From NCBI GenBank assembly GCA_002633005.1, contig NMRA01000083.1, positions 835,161 through 899,160 on the forward strand: a stretch of 64,000 nucleotides of DNA, given 5' to 3'. A program made the translations under genes and the position numbers. Origin of the DNA: Phoronis australis. Lineage: Eukaryota; Phoronida; Phoronidae. Below, one piece after another: positions 1-11,133 of the stretch. The notes beneath the pieces were generated by a model. That model worked only from the letters and a program-made list of their open reading frames with translations. It did not search any database and was not told the DNA's origin. Each line of letters opens with the position of its first letter. Position 1 is the stretch's first letter.

Positions 1-943
1 CATGATAACTATGATTGCATTGTCCAGTTAACTGAAATTGAGTTCTAAAACGATGTTATATTTTGGACGAACGAATTAGGTGTTTTAATTTTAAAATTCA
101 ACTTGGTCTAGATTGATATTTGAAATCTAACACATGAAATAGACGTAAGAATTATTACAACCAAGAAAGCATTGATGGTCAAATAATTTTTATTTTCAAT
201 TACGAGCCTGGTTTTTTATTTTAATAAAAATATATTTAATAACATCAATTATTCTTTCAGACCAATGACAAATCAACTGTTAGTCCCAGTGAAAGCATAG
301 GATCAGTCTATGCTTGATGTTAATATTCTTGATCAACAAATTAAACCAGATGTGACTAATTGCACATGACAGACACCACTGTCGAATATGTCATCAACTC
401 GTCAACAATACAAGCAGATGACCTGGTCCGCGTAGAAAGTATTTTGATCAACAATTTACAAGAAAAAACGTAACCCTGCATTCAGCATAATACCTAATCC
501 GTAACACTACGATCGCCGCAATTTGGTCATATTTACTATTCATGTTTCGAACCTAGTTTTCCGAAAAAATTTAAACCCTTTCGTCAGACAACTCTTCGGC
601 GCCTTAACTTGTTCTCTAATGTAATTTTCTACGTCTCTGTGGTTAATTGTCGACACATCATTAAAATTTAATATCCAGGTTGGACTCGAAAGACGGGCTA
701 TTTAACTCACGCAATGTCTACTTTCGCTTTGTTTATCGCAGTGAGCCTCGCTTTGGATCTTAATGGCCGCCGCGTGAATAGAGTCTATGAAAGCAATTCA
801 ATTAGATACCAACAAATTCAAACCATTTGAGTTATAAGTTTTATTTCCCCGAATTTACAAAGATAAATTTAAATTTAGAGAAGAGTTCAATGTAGCAATC
901 GGTAGGGATGAAGAGTGTCAGTATGAGGGAAGAATCAGGTTAC
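1..943. other. No recognised gene; presumed intron of the FASTKD-family gene
   Basis: AT-rich sequence. The FASTKD-family gene must continue to the left, because its exon at 944-1091 ends with a splice donor and the C-terminal RAP domain has not been reached. I looked for a further exon on the minus strand in the phase required and found none I could defend. This stretch is therefore presumed intron. Confidence 0.4.
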
Positions 944-3900
944 CTTGTATGTAGGAGTCAATCTGTTCTAGGTACTCTATCCTGAAGATTTCCTGCAGTA
1001 AATCTCGTGGGTAGATCTGAAGATGGCAGAGGGCATGAGCAAATACCACAGCGACCTTGGCGTCCAATTTACTGGCATGTCTATTGTACACCTGGAATGT
1101 GAGTCAACATTGCACTAACTAGATCAATTAGCAACAAAAACTGCCACCTTTGAGGATGAGAATCTCTCCGTTGGTCTTCTGAAATTTGCAAGCTAAGGAG
1201 TAGAATGACACTGGTTTTACTTAGTTAAGTTTCATCAGTTAAAAATATATTTTGTCCTGCTGAACTGAAGCTATAAAAACAAAAATTGAATTATTAAGAC
1301 TTTTTATTGGTTTCATATTGATAGAGGATTCCACTTCAGTTACCACCAGCAACTCAAGAAAAAAACGCTTCAAAATTCAATGGCGATGACCAACCCTAAA
1401 ATTGCGAATTCAAAAATGGGCGAAATGAAGCTTTAATTTCATTGGTTAAAGCTCTCCACATATATACTAGTAGTTACCAGTTGATTGACTTAATCTAAGT
1501 GAAGTCAGGCCGATGATTATGTGACTGTTTATAATAAATATTTGAAAAAGATCTAGGAAGTTCTAGCACATCAATGAATAAATATGTTACCACTCTAGAA
1601 GCCAGGTACATATTGAATTGCTGAAAAGTCCCCAAGCATTGTACACAACAAATGCTAGCCATTAAGTCATCAAGTTACTTTGTGAGGCACTTCATCACAA
1701 GTGGAGGATGGATCACACATTAAGCTGGACGTTCTGCTTGAGTGACCTTGGGCACATTTGGTCCAAATTAATAATTTTGTAATTAAAATTGAATCGATCT
1801 TCAGTCTATCACCACACTCCCTGCACTGGTAATTGACGACCTGTGCTCACCCACTCACCGACGGGAACGTCGACAGCTTAAGCTTAAGATAGATTGTGTT
1901 TTTCACTTAAAATTAACATTGCAATGTGACTCATTGCATATATCAATTCTGTATACATACTGTAATGATTACACAAAACACCAACTTACGTGTAAACAAG
2001 CTGGAGAAAACTCTTCTAACAATACGGGATCTGGATTGTGGCCCACTTTCACCAAAAACAAAAGAGCAGTAATGAGGTGATCAAAGGTCATGGTGTCATA
2101 GTTCCTACAGACATGACTCATGATGTCATCGCAAACTTCCGGTATATAGTACGATACTCTGTGAAGCGTGCTGGCCACTTTCCGCATGTTAATGTTCGTC
2201 ATCTCCTTGGTGTACTTCGGGAAGAATCCCAACACCTTGTCTGTGACCAGTGGATCTCGCACACAGCACTTAACAACTGTGGCCATTGCCACCTGGTGTA
2301 CGCTGTAGAAGTCGTTGACCTCAGAAAGTTCCTGCAAGATCTTACTATGCAGCAGATGCTGTAACTGCAAGATCTGGTTCTGCAGTTGACGTGTCCATGG
2401 CTGTTGGATGTTGTTGAGTCCACTGACGATCTTCAATAAGTCAAAAAGGGAACAGTGTGGGATGATCTGCATGAGCTTGTCGAATATGTTATCTGGGATG
2501 AAGTACTGCATGCTGGGAAGAAGGTATCGAGAGATCATGGAGACGCTCCAGGTCTTGGTGCCGTGCTGCTCATCGAGGCAGGTGAGCACAGAGTTGTAGA
2601 ACTGCGCCTGCAGTACGGGGCTGTAGAAGTTACGGTGGGAGAGGAGGCGGAGAATGCGCTGGAAACGGGATGCAAACTTGGTGATGTTGTCCATGTGTTC
2701 GATGATCTTGAACTGTAGCTTAGCGTGGATATCCCTGTTGGTGCAGCGTATGGATAGGAGGCTGTCGACAAGGTTGGTGAGTACAAGGACGTCAGCGTCA
2801 TCTAAGTGTTGGTAGAGAATGGACTCCAGGCGCCTCTTTGTGTTCACACTGATGTCAATGGTGAAGGCAAAGAGCAAGTTGGAGACATTGTTGACAGTAA
2901 TGTCTGAATTCTCCAAAAGCTGCATTGCGCGTGACTGCAGGACGGAAGAATACTGTTTGCTATAGGAGCGGCAGATTTTCAGGTTGTTGCAAATCTCAGC
3001 AAAATGGTGCGCTTGCATTTTGTCCACCAAGTTGACAGCCTGCTGAGCCGTACGCGAGATGATCTCCTGTGAACACTGCACCACTCTGGTGGATTCGGGG
3101 ATGGAAGGGGCATTTAATATACGACACATTCTCAAATAGGCTCCTAAATAATCACATTCATCCATTGATCCAGGTTGGTCCATGAGTGAAAGAGTCTTTA
3201 CCACGCAATCTTCTATGAATTGATGAGTAGCATAATGGTGGCAGCTTGTAACCGAAGTGGCTAAGAGTGCTGCTTCGTTACTTTTACCTGACCCGTAGCC
3301 AGGAAGAATATCGGACAACCTCTGCAGCAGTTTACGCATGATTTTCAAATCCGTAGGGTTCAAAGCACGCATAGCATCAGCCATGTAACCAATTAAGTCT
3401 ATGTCAAAGGTGTCGGCTCGCAAACTACATTCCGCTTGTACTGTCCTTACGACCTCTGTATCTGTGCTAATTCCCACCCAAACAAGACTGGCGAAACAGC
3501 GCACAAGTTGGTCGTTAGTGAACTCGCAGCAGTTGTCAACAACAGCCTGTAGCAAAGTTGGTAAAAAGGGATGACGGAGTACTGGTCCCATTAGCTCCCC
3601 CACGTTATTGTTCATGGCAAGCTGAATGAACGCGATTTGACTGTGATGGGCTTGTAACCACGGCAAGTGTCTAAGTTGCTTGATTGCCAATGCATGGAGT
3701 TCTTGCACTGTGTAACTGACCTGCGCGGGTGTTAAATCATCGACACTGAGCCTATTAAGAAGTTTGTCTGTTAGTATCACATTGGTATGATCCACAACCG
3801 GGAGTGTATAGCTGCGTTGCAATACCCGACGAAAGTAATGCTTTGGTTTTACACATCGTCCATAACCAGGATGACTGCCTGTCTTTTGCAAGGATGTCAA

Positions 3901-3951
3901 AGCCTGCTCCATACAGACGCTTCGAAAAGACAGTCTCGTCAACTTGTACAT
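944..3951 (-). CDS. FAST kinase domain-containing (FASTKD) family protein, 3' end outside the window
   Basis: FASTKD proteins act in the mitochondrial matrix in processing, stability or translation of mitochondrial RNAs. Two coding exons are visible: 1990-3951 (654 codons, ending at a GTAAGT donor) and 944-1091 (acceptor CCAG, donor GTAACC). The long exon encodes a Leu-rich helical-repeat protein typical of the family. The second exon has the FAST_1-like pattern VAVVFAHALCHLQIYPRDLL. FAST_2 and RAP domains are not in the window, so the gene is partial. I chose the ATG at 3951 (context ACACCATGT); the reading frame stays open upstream to an acceptor near 4006, but no other in-frame ATG is seen. 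The N-terminus (MYKLTRLSFRSV) is basic and lacks acidic residues, as expected for a mitochondrial presequence. A very short upstream ORF (ATG CAC CCC TAA) precedes the start. The large N-terminal portion fits FASTKD1 best, but I cannot separate paralogues by eye. Confidence 0.8.
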
Positions 3952-5473
3952 GGTGTTGAAAATGTACACTTGCTCACAATTTAGGGGTGCATTATAACTT
4001 GACCTGAAATAAAATTATGTTCATCTTGAGAAAAATACAAAACAATGTCCCCTGCTAACAAACTTTTTGTTTGAATAAAGAGAAAGTCAACTGTAGGTCA
4101 AATGGTAAAATCTCGCCAAATGTAGCCGTTCTCATTTTAAACAGCCAAATGTACCCGTTCTCATGTTTCAAGGTCTTCTAATATTGTTGTGAATGTCCAC
4201 AATTTTTCACGAATATTTTCTGATGATGGCTGTTGACCAGCATTAATTTGTCTTAATGCCACACATCTTTTAAATATGAGAAAATAAAATTTCACTTGTC
4301 CGCCATGTTGTGTCCTACATTGACGAGATCTTACCGGATTTAAAATATACAGTGGGCAACATCAGCTTATCTTGAGTAAAGAAGAACATATAAACAGTCA
4401 ACAAGTCAAGAAACCCGTAGGAAAATCATCGGTTCCACTGGAGTTGGCAAACCCTGAAATTCGAAAATGGCATGAAAGGACTTCCATTCAAAAATAAGTC
4501 AGTCATGTGGCATATATTACATGAGCCATCGCATATCATCTGTTTGTTCAGGTTCTTCGGTTAAAAACTCAAAATATAATAAAAGTGACAACTAAATAGG
4601 GGGAACTGTAGCTTTAATCAAGCACACAAATCCTTAGTGCAGTTTGAAATCCACACAACTTTTGTCATAGCTAAGCCATCAAAAAATTTCAGATTTTTGG
4701 ATCATGCCTAAGCTACCAGTTCCATGATTACTAAGTTTCACTTACAGTGCAGCAGCTAATTATCAAAATATGGAAAAAATAGGTCAGCCATTTTTGTTTA
4801 GAACATCTGTTAAGTACTTCGCTTCAGCTTGAGGTATGAACAAGGTCGGATTTGGCTTTTAAAACTGCAAGAAAATAATGGTTCTTTTGAAGAATGAACT
4901 TGTTGAATAGTAAAAGAGATTGTGGCACACTTTAGACCTGGTAACTGTCAATTTTAACAATATTCGGCCACCTCCAAATACACAGCAGAAAATGTTACCA
5001 CTGCTCTGGTGAACTCTGAATTGTGAGTCAATCGGCCGAAAGCAAAATTAAAATAGAAGTAGAAAACTGGCCTCACTCATACGGATGCCGAGATGATGTC
5101 CGGCATTTTTTGGTTGGTCATCACTATTTGGGAATTTTTTTTTTCTCCAGATCTGGAGATACCGGGTATTCTCCCAAATGGGGGAATGAATTTCACAAAG
5201 TGTCTAGGGTAAAAAAGTTATCAATCAGGAAATTCAAGTTTGGCACCACTGAATACAGTGCAAAAATTACTAGGATTGACCATGGGAATTAAAAATTGAC
5301 CACGTCGATTTGGTTTGACAGACTGATCACTCTTTATCAGTTCTTGCTAAAAGCAATAACCTGACAGTACTGTAAATCAACAACCATAGTAGGCAATTAT
5401 ATTGCCTTGAATGCTGCAGGCACACAGGGGCGATAGAGCAGTCCCATAAAAAGTTACTCATTTTAAAATACAG
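3952..5473. other. 5' flank or 5' intron of the FASTKD-family gene, no gene seen
   Basis: A probable splice acceptor (TTTATTTCAG on the minus strand, near 4006) lies just upstream of the FASTKD-family start, so an unseen 5' non-coding exon probably lies further right. The rest is AT-rich. The short ORF at 5023-5292 resembles no family I know and has no exon signals. Confidence 0.4.
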
Positions 5474-5690
5474 CAAATAAAACCAAATGAAACATGCATA
5501 AACGCACGTGGAGTTATAATTACATGTACCATGACTCTGGATACAATTTTAAACTAGTCAACATAACTTGAACATATCCATGAAAATCTGTTGTGGTTCG
5601 CTTGAGTTTCTCTCACCTGTGCCATTTTGAGGAAGTTACATGAAATCATGCCAGTTGATGAACAAAACGTGCAAAGGACACAAATCTTAC
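5474..5690. repeat. Dispersed repeat family A, copy 1
   Basis: The stretch shares a long, diverged match in the same orientation with 63799-64000. Shared landmarks in order are AAATAAAA.C, AACATGCATA, GGAGTTATAA, GAAAATCTGT.GTGGTT, TTTTGAGGAAGTTAC and GAAATCA. A family B repeat lies within a few hundred bases of it at both loci. Confidence 0.7.
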
Positions 5691-6057
5691 AAATTTCACC
5701 TGATATCTTCCCGTGCTATTTTGCAAGTGTCACGCGCCAGTTCAAGCGCTTTGCTCAGTCTCGCACTAGCCTTTGCCTAACTCACAAGCGGCAGTTGAAA
5801 TATTTTGTGGTTATCGCGCGTGATGTGAAAAAGTCAACCGTGACCAAAAAAGAGGAGTTGAAATTGTTCACCAAAGTCACCTTAATTCTCGTAGCTATGC
5901 TTCATAGAAGATATGTGTAGAAGCACTCAGAGAAAGGATCACTGATTAGTAAGCATTTTTTTAAGTGATAGTTTTAAGTGTAGAATGCATTTCTGACGAG
6001 GTGAAAACTCTTAATTGGTGGGCGGATTTCGCCTACCGCCCGTTTAAAATACATGGG

Positions 6058-6455
6058 AGGCATCCTCAGCTTCTGATTGTCCCCATTACACTATACTACA
6101 AGGTATGACACTTGGGACAAGTAATTCCACGGGTGCTTCACTTCAGCCATCCACATCAAACACAACACTCAATAAATTTACACAAAAGCGGGGTTCAGCA
6201 AACCATGACAATTGTTCTTTCTGATAGCATTTACTGATTTACAGTGTTCTGCTCCAGCGAGTTCGCAACAAATTCCCGGTCAAAGCACAAAATTCTTCCC
6301 AAAAAGCCAGTGCGTAATGTCAGAAGAATTTTTTTGAACCACTGTTTTGTATAAATTTATTGAATTTTGTGTTTCATATTGACGGCTGAAGTGAAGCACC
6401 CGTGGTGGAATTCCTGGAGACGATCAGAAGTTGAGCGTGAGGACGCCTGTCCTGT
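6058..6455. repeat. Foldback or MITE-like dispersed repeat family B
   Basis: Inverted arms are visible: CCACGGGTGCTTCACTTCAG near 6127 and its reverse complement CTGAAGTGAAGCACCCGTGG near 6388. The outer arms carry the word for 'CTTCTGATTGTCC' and its complement. A related copy in opposite orientation lies at about 18690-18865, and a partial one at about 63690-63775. No coding capacity is seen. This fits a non-autonomous inverted-repeat element. Confidence 0.7.
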
Positions 6456-6999
6456 GTTGCCTATTCTCATCTGTATGAAGACTATTGTAGGTAGCTATGT
6501 GCCAAGGCTAGTAGTAACTAAGCTATGACTTTTAAAGTACCTTACAAATGTGACTAAATGATATAAAAGAGTAGAACACACGGAAAACGATGTTTTGCTG
6601 TTCTTCTTAGAGAGGAAACGATGCAGCCTCGCAGACTTGAAAGCCGACGTTCACATGTGTTCTTGCACAGAACGTCACATGTTTATGTGTACATAATGTA
6701 AGCGCCATCTACTGGTAGGATGCACAAGCAAGTTCCTTCACAGCGCCATCGTGTGGTAACAAAAGCTGCACACAGGCATTCCATATCATACTGGTATGAC
6801 TGTAAAGCTTTACACTTCATGTGCCTCCTTCGTCCGGCGCGACGTACGCGCGCGAATCTGGGTCTTTTCCAGGGGAGGAGGGGGGGGGGGGGGTCAGGGG
6901 GTTAAAAACCCCCTCGGGACAGGATCAAAAATAAAAATTAAAAAAATTTCGCCAGAAAAACGAAGCTACAAAAGCACTGCCTTTACACGGGAGGGGGAC
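6456..6999. other. Non-coding stretch with a poly-G tract
   Basis: No gene is supported. A G-rich tract lies at about 6872-6900, followed by a short GGGGGTTAAAAACCCCC palindrome at 6896-6912. The small ORFs across it are low-complexity Gly tracts without exon signals. Confidence 0.5.
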
Positions 7000-7009
7000 C
7001 CAGATAGCA

Positions 7010-7556
7010 TCACTACGTTGGGCCGACGTCGCCATTCGTTGGCTCGAGGTCGATTGGTCGCGGTCGGTTTTTTGACGTTGGTCCGACGTTGGTCGGCGGT
7101 CTACGAGATGCGGCTTTTAAAAGCCTGTTTTGCACTTCCAAGTAAATTTGACGCTTGCGATATTATTTTTTTATAGTCACAGTGTGTAAGTCAACCTATT
7201 TGTCCTACTTTGAGTATTGTTCAGTCTTGACGTCGGACCAACGTTGGCTCAGCGTCGGGCACGTTTGACGTTGGGCCGACGCGGGTGCGACGCAGTGCGA
7301 GAAATCATATGTGGTGCTGAGTCCGACGTCGGTCCAACGTCGTGTCGTGTAAAAAGTGTAGGTCCATTTAACTATAGCGTCAAATTGAAAAAGGAAAATT
7401 AAAAATACGTCTATGATTCAGAAAAATATTTACTGCCGTGCATAAGTCAGCCTATTTGTCCTTCTTTGAGTATTGTTCAGTCTTGACGTCGAACCAACGC
7501 TGGCTCAGCGTCGGGCACGTTTGACGTTGTGCCGACGCGGGTGCGACGCCGGGTGC
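7010..7556. repeat. CpG-rich repeat array, left
   Basis: The array repeats words such as GTTGGTCCGACGT, ACGTTGGGCCGACG and GACGTCGGACCAACG. A unit of about 110 bases at about 7185-7295 recurs almost unchanged at about 7440-7553 (starting GTCAGCCTATTTGTCC and GTCAACCTATTTGTCC), and the second copy runs into the N gap. The unit is partly self-complementary, so the array can be read as short palindromes. Confidence 0.8.
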
Positions 7557-8252
7557 NNNNNNNNNNNNNNNNNNNNNNNNNNNNNNNNNNNNNNNNNNNN
7601 NNNNNNNNNNNNNNNNNNNNNNNNNNNNNNNNNNNNNNNNNNNNNNNNNNNNNNNNNNNNNNNNNNNNNNNNNNNNNNNNNNNNNNNNNNNNNNNNNNNN
7701 NNNNNNNNNNNNNNNNNNNNNNNNNNNNNNNNNNNNNNNNNNNNNNNNNNNNNNNNNNNNNNNNNNNNNNNNNNNNNNNNNNNNNNNNNNNNNNNNNNNN
7801 NNNNNNNNNNNNNNNNNNNNNNNNNNNNNNNNNNNNNNNNNNNNNNNNNNNNNNNNNNNNNNNNNNNNNNNNNNNNNNNNNNNNNNNNNNNNNNNNNNNN
7901 NNNNNNNNNNNNNNNNNNNNNNNNNNNNNNNNNNNNNNNNNNNNNNNNNNNNNNNNNNNNNNNNNNNNNNNNNNNNNNNNNNNNNNNNNNNNNNNNNNNN
8001 NNNNNNNNNNNNNNNNNNNNNNNNNNNNNNNNNNNNNNNNNNNNNNNNNNNNNNNNNNNNNNNNNNNNNNNNNNNNNNNNNNNNNNNNNNNNNNNNNNNN
8101 NNNNNNNNNNNNNNNNNNNNNNNNNNNNNNNNNNNNNNNNNNNNNNNNNNNNNNNNNNNNNNNNNNNNNNNNNNNNNNNNNNNNNNNNNNNNNNNNNNNN
8201 NNNNNNNNNNNNNNNNNNNNNNNNNNNNNNNNNNNNNNNNNNNNNNNNNNNN
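7557..8252. other. Assembly gap (696 N)
   Basis: Run of N. It starts inside the left CpG-rich repeat array, so the gap was probably caused by the repeats. Confidence 0.99.
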
Positions 8253-8459
8253 CAATCCTAAACAAATATATAGTTTATTTATCTTTTTCGATGACATTTA
8301 TAAGCTTGTAACGCTTACAAGGGTGATACAGGATTTATCAATATTGCATTCCCAGGCCAAGGAGAGCCATAGCAATTCGACTTGCTCGTGGAAGAACAAT
8401 GAAAAGACGTGCTTATGACTATTTTAACATGTTATTGATTGGTACTCATTGTGTTTCAG

Positions 8460-9289
8460 AATGTATGCTGATGTGTATTTCACTGATGAGGGCAGTGTAG
8501 AAGTAGTTCCCAAGTGTTGGGTTTGTGCGAAGGGAGATGATTGCAAACTGCCACCCTCAACTCTTGGAAAGCGAAGTAACTTTTAAAGGTGGCAGAACAG
8601 AAGAGATAGCCTGAGGTGGACTGGGTCTTGAACCATGCAGAAATTAAATATGCTACTGGTAAGTAAATTTCCTGCTCCTCAATAGTTTCCTCGTTGTTGT
8701 AAAATGTGAAAATGTTTCAACCTCTGTAATTATAGCTGTGAAAAAGTTGAACAATAAACTCTGTAATGCTTAGCTTCGTCAGTTGTACTTTTTAATGACG
8801 TCATTTTTTTAGTAATTACATATAATAGGACACTTTTGTTTGAAATTTAAAGATGCAAGTTAAATGTGGCAGAAACTGAAGATCAATTGAAATGATGGCT
8901 GAAGTGCTGAGCTGAAGTGTGCTGGCGACAGAGACTGTGACAGAAGATAGGAGGCAACAAACAGGTAAACAACAATGTTTTAGTTTTCAAAATTGATGAA
9001 TTGGCAAATCTTTTAAACACCTAGTCTTTCTAGCATTGTGAACAAAACTGATTTTTTCAACTTTTATAGCAATGTTCCTTAATATAGAGTTTAGCTTTTC
9101 ATACAAGCTAAACCTAAAATTAAACGTTCTGAATATGAAACCAAATACCTAAACATATGTTTTTCATGAATTTGCTTTGTAGTGAATTTAAAACTTACTT
9201 TCATGTATTTTTGCAATTTGCAGGGAAAGCTGTGCATGTTTCAGATTATGTCCAAGAACTTGGTAGTGACGATCAAGATACAGATTGAT
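8460..9289 (+). CDS. Fragmentary gene inside the putative transposon, VVPxxW-type domain
   Basis: Two exon-like pieces fit in phase. Piece one is 8460-8575, with acceptor GTGTTTCAG before it and donor GTAACT after it; it reads MYADVYFTDEGSVEVVPKCW and ends near LGKR. Piece two begins after TTTGCAG near 9223 and reads KAVHVSDYVQELGSDDQDTD then a stop at 9289. The motif 'FxDxxxVEVVPxxW...C..PP' resembles a short domain seen at the N-terminus of many transposon-related animal proteins, for example those with DUF4806. That link is from memory of the pattern. No catalytic domain is visible, and the 5' part may lie in the N gap. It may be a remnant rather than a working gene. Confidence 0.3.
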
Positions 9290-10570
9290 TCTGCAGTGCA
9301 TATTAAGTTGGGCCTTCTTGTATAAAGGTTTAAATAGGAGTACTTCTTTATGCCTGATTAAAAATAGTTTGTATTTTATTTAACTTGCAGATGGCATCTT
9401 AATTTCGTATTGATATGTTTCAATCTGGTCAAATTTAACATTCTGTTGAGTCTTTTTAAAAGTTTATACTGCTTGGGCCCGAGTTCTTATGAAGACTGTG
9501 TTGAGAGACATCTTCTTCAACTTACGTTAAATTCTTAGACAGTTGAAAGAAATGCATTGTTACAGTAAATGTTAAAATTGCTTTAAATTCCAGTGGTCTA
9601 TATTCCATAACTTGATTAACATTCAGCTTTTCACTGAAATGTTTAGGGTTAATTATTTGCCAGTTCGATGTTCATTTAGGCGCATAATTGTGTCTTAGTT
9701 TATTGATTTACATCTCATGTCCTGTGTTTTTCATAGTGCCCCATGGATCCCTGTTTAAGTATCCTTGAAAATGTTTGTGTTGTATTTTACCAAATGTTTG
9801 GCATACTCATAATTCTTGTAGTCATAATTACAGTAAGTTTGTTGATTTGGTCGTATTTCTCTACTTGATGTCCTGCAATGAAACCTTAATTACTGGAAAG
9901 CTCACTTTGCCAACTACTACCCCTATGGAACAATGATCAATTTTATGTTTTGTTCCAAACGTAGTTTTGAGTATTTGATATGTAAACTCAGGCTTTGTAA
10001 TGAGCATTATTTTTTTAGTCTAGTATTCATGCGCGCACCCAGCCAAAATGGGGGGCTCGAATTTGATTCAGGGGTACGTTCAGAGCTATGAATTTTGCTT
10101 TCCTGGAATTATGGTTATTCCTGCCATTTTAGTGGACTTTTGTTTTCTACTTTTTTCGATATTGTTGTTTCTACATGGCTGACATTTCTCCTACAGTGTA
10201 ATGATAATGTTAGCAGTTTTCATGAAAGTCACTACGCGAGGCTTGCCACAAATTTACCTATTCAAGGTCATAATACGATATTTGCATCTTTGAAAGTTAT
10301 CTACTGTGTAAATAGTTTATTTTTATGATTTACTTCATCATTTACCATTTTTGGTATTCATCGTTTCTGGTATTGATATGCTTTAATAAAATGCTTAAAG
10401 AACACAGGAATGCCTTTAATGACATACTGCATGCTGTGCATATCCTGATGTACAATCGGAGCATTGTTGTCGCCACCAGTTGGATGGGTGGCCCTGACTG
10501 TTCTTAACATGTTCTCGACTGTTTACCAACGTGGAACCTACCTGCGACTTTTTAACCACGTGCGTTTTCC
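9290..10570. other. Internal AT-rich part of the putative transposon, no gene seen
   Basis: AT-rich sequence with short ORFs only (for example 10095-10328 and 10325-10507), which are hydrophobic by composition and carry no recognisable domain or exon signals. Confidence 0.4.
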
Positions 10571-10571
10571 G

Positions 10572-10640
10572 ATTGCTCCCATAGATGACATACTGATTTA
10601 ATCGTTAAATCAGTACATGTATGTCCTCTATGGGAGCAAG
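10572..10640. repeat. Imperfect hairpin at the inner edge of the right array
   Basis: The words ATTGCTCCCATAGA and TCTATGGGAGCAA face each other, and the inner words CATACTGATTTAA and TTAAATCAGTACATG also pair. The imperfect stem-loop of about 68 bases sits directly before the 33-bp tandem repeats. Confidence 0.75.
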
Positions 10641-10664
10641 CGGGAAAACCAGGTGGCTGAAAAG

Positions 10665-11100
10665 TTGAAGGTCGGTGCGACGTTGGCAAACGGTCGCCTC
10701 TAAGTTGGTGCGACGTTGGCAAACGGTCGCCTCTAAGTTGGTGCGACGTTGGCAAACAGTTGCCTCTTAGTTGGTGCAACGTTGGCGAACAGCCGCCTCT
10801 ACGTTGGTCCGACGTCGGTAAACAATCGCTTGCAGGGTGGCGGGACGTTGATAAGTGGTCGGAATTGAATTGGCGCGACGTCGGTAAAGGGTCGTATTTC
10901 CGCCGTCGGGCCCAGGTCGTACCGTCGTCGGTTATTAGTCGGCAGTCGGACCAACGTCGGGTCATCGGCGGCCCGACTGCGACGTTCTTACGACGTTGTT
11001 ACAACGTTCATCCGATGGACAAAATCACGTTGGTCCGACGTCAGACACCAACGTTGGCCCGACGTAACGTGAGTCGTCGGACCGACGTTGGACCACCGAC
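10665..11100. repeat. 33-bp tandem repeats and CpG-rich array, right
   Basis: At least four units have a 33-base period (GTTGGTGCGACGTTGGCAAA, then CGGTCGCCTCTAA; cores at 10677, 10710 and 10743). They decay rightwards into GTTGGTCCGACGT-type words. Because 33 is a multiple of three, open frames appear across the array and encode an 11-residue periodic peptide. I read these as a by-product of the repeat and not as a gene. Confidence 0.85.
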
Positions 11101-11133
11101 AGCATGCTATCTGGGGAACTGAACCCCCTCCCG

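Larger units (their letters stand above)
6990..11130. mobile_element. Probable ~4.1 kb DNA transposon with inverted ends and CpG-rich subterminal arrays
   Basis: The left end near 6990-7010 carries CGGGAGGGGG followed shortly by CCCAGATAGCAT. The right end near 11103-11133 carries the reverse complement of both words in mirror order (ATGCTATCTGGGG, then CCCCCTCCCG). Just inside both ends are CpG-rich arrays built on GTTGGNCCGACGT words (7015-7556 and 10665-11100), and between them lie coding-like exons (8460-9289). A 696-base gap hides part of the left side. A pair of inverted ends, subterminal repeats and an internal gene is the layout of a class II element. I cannot name the superfamily and found no clear target-site duplication. 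Confidence 0.5.

Noticed and set aside
2038-2801. Several ORFs of 63-108 codons on both strands
   Set aside because: Other-frame shadows of the long FASTKD-family exon.
7452-8311. Four ORFs of about 260-280 codons
   Set aside because: They consist almost wholly of the N gap; only a few real codons exist at each edge.
10665-11100. CRISPR-like regular repeats
   Set aside because: Head-to-tail 33-base units with no unique spacers, in an animal genome. It is a minisatellite.
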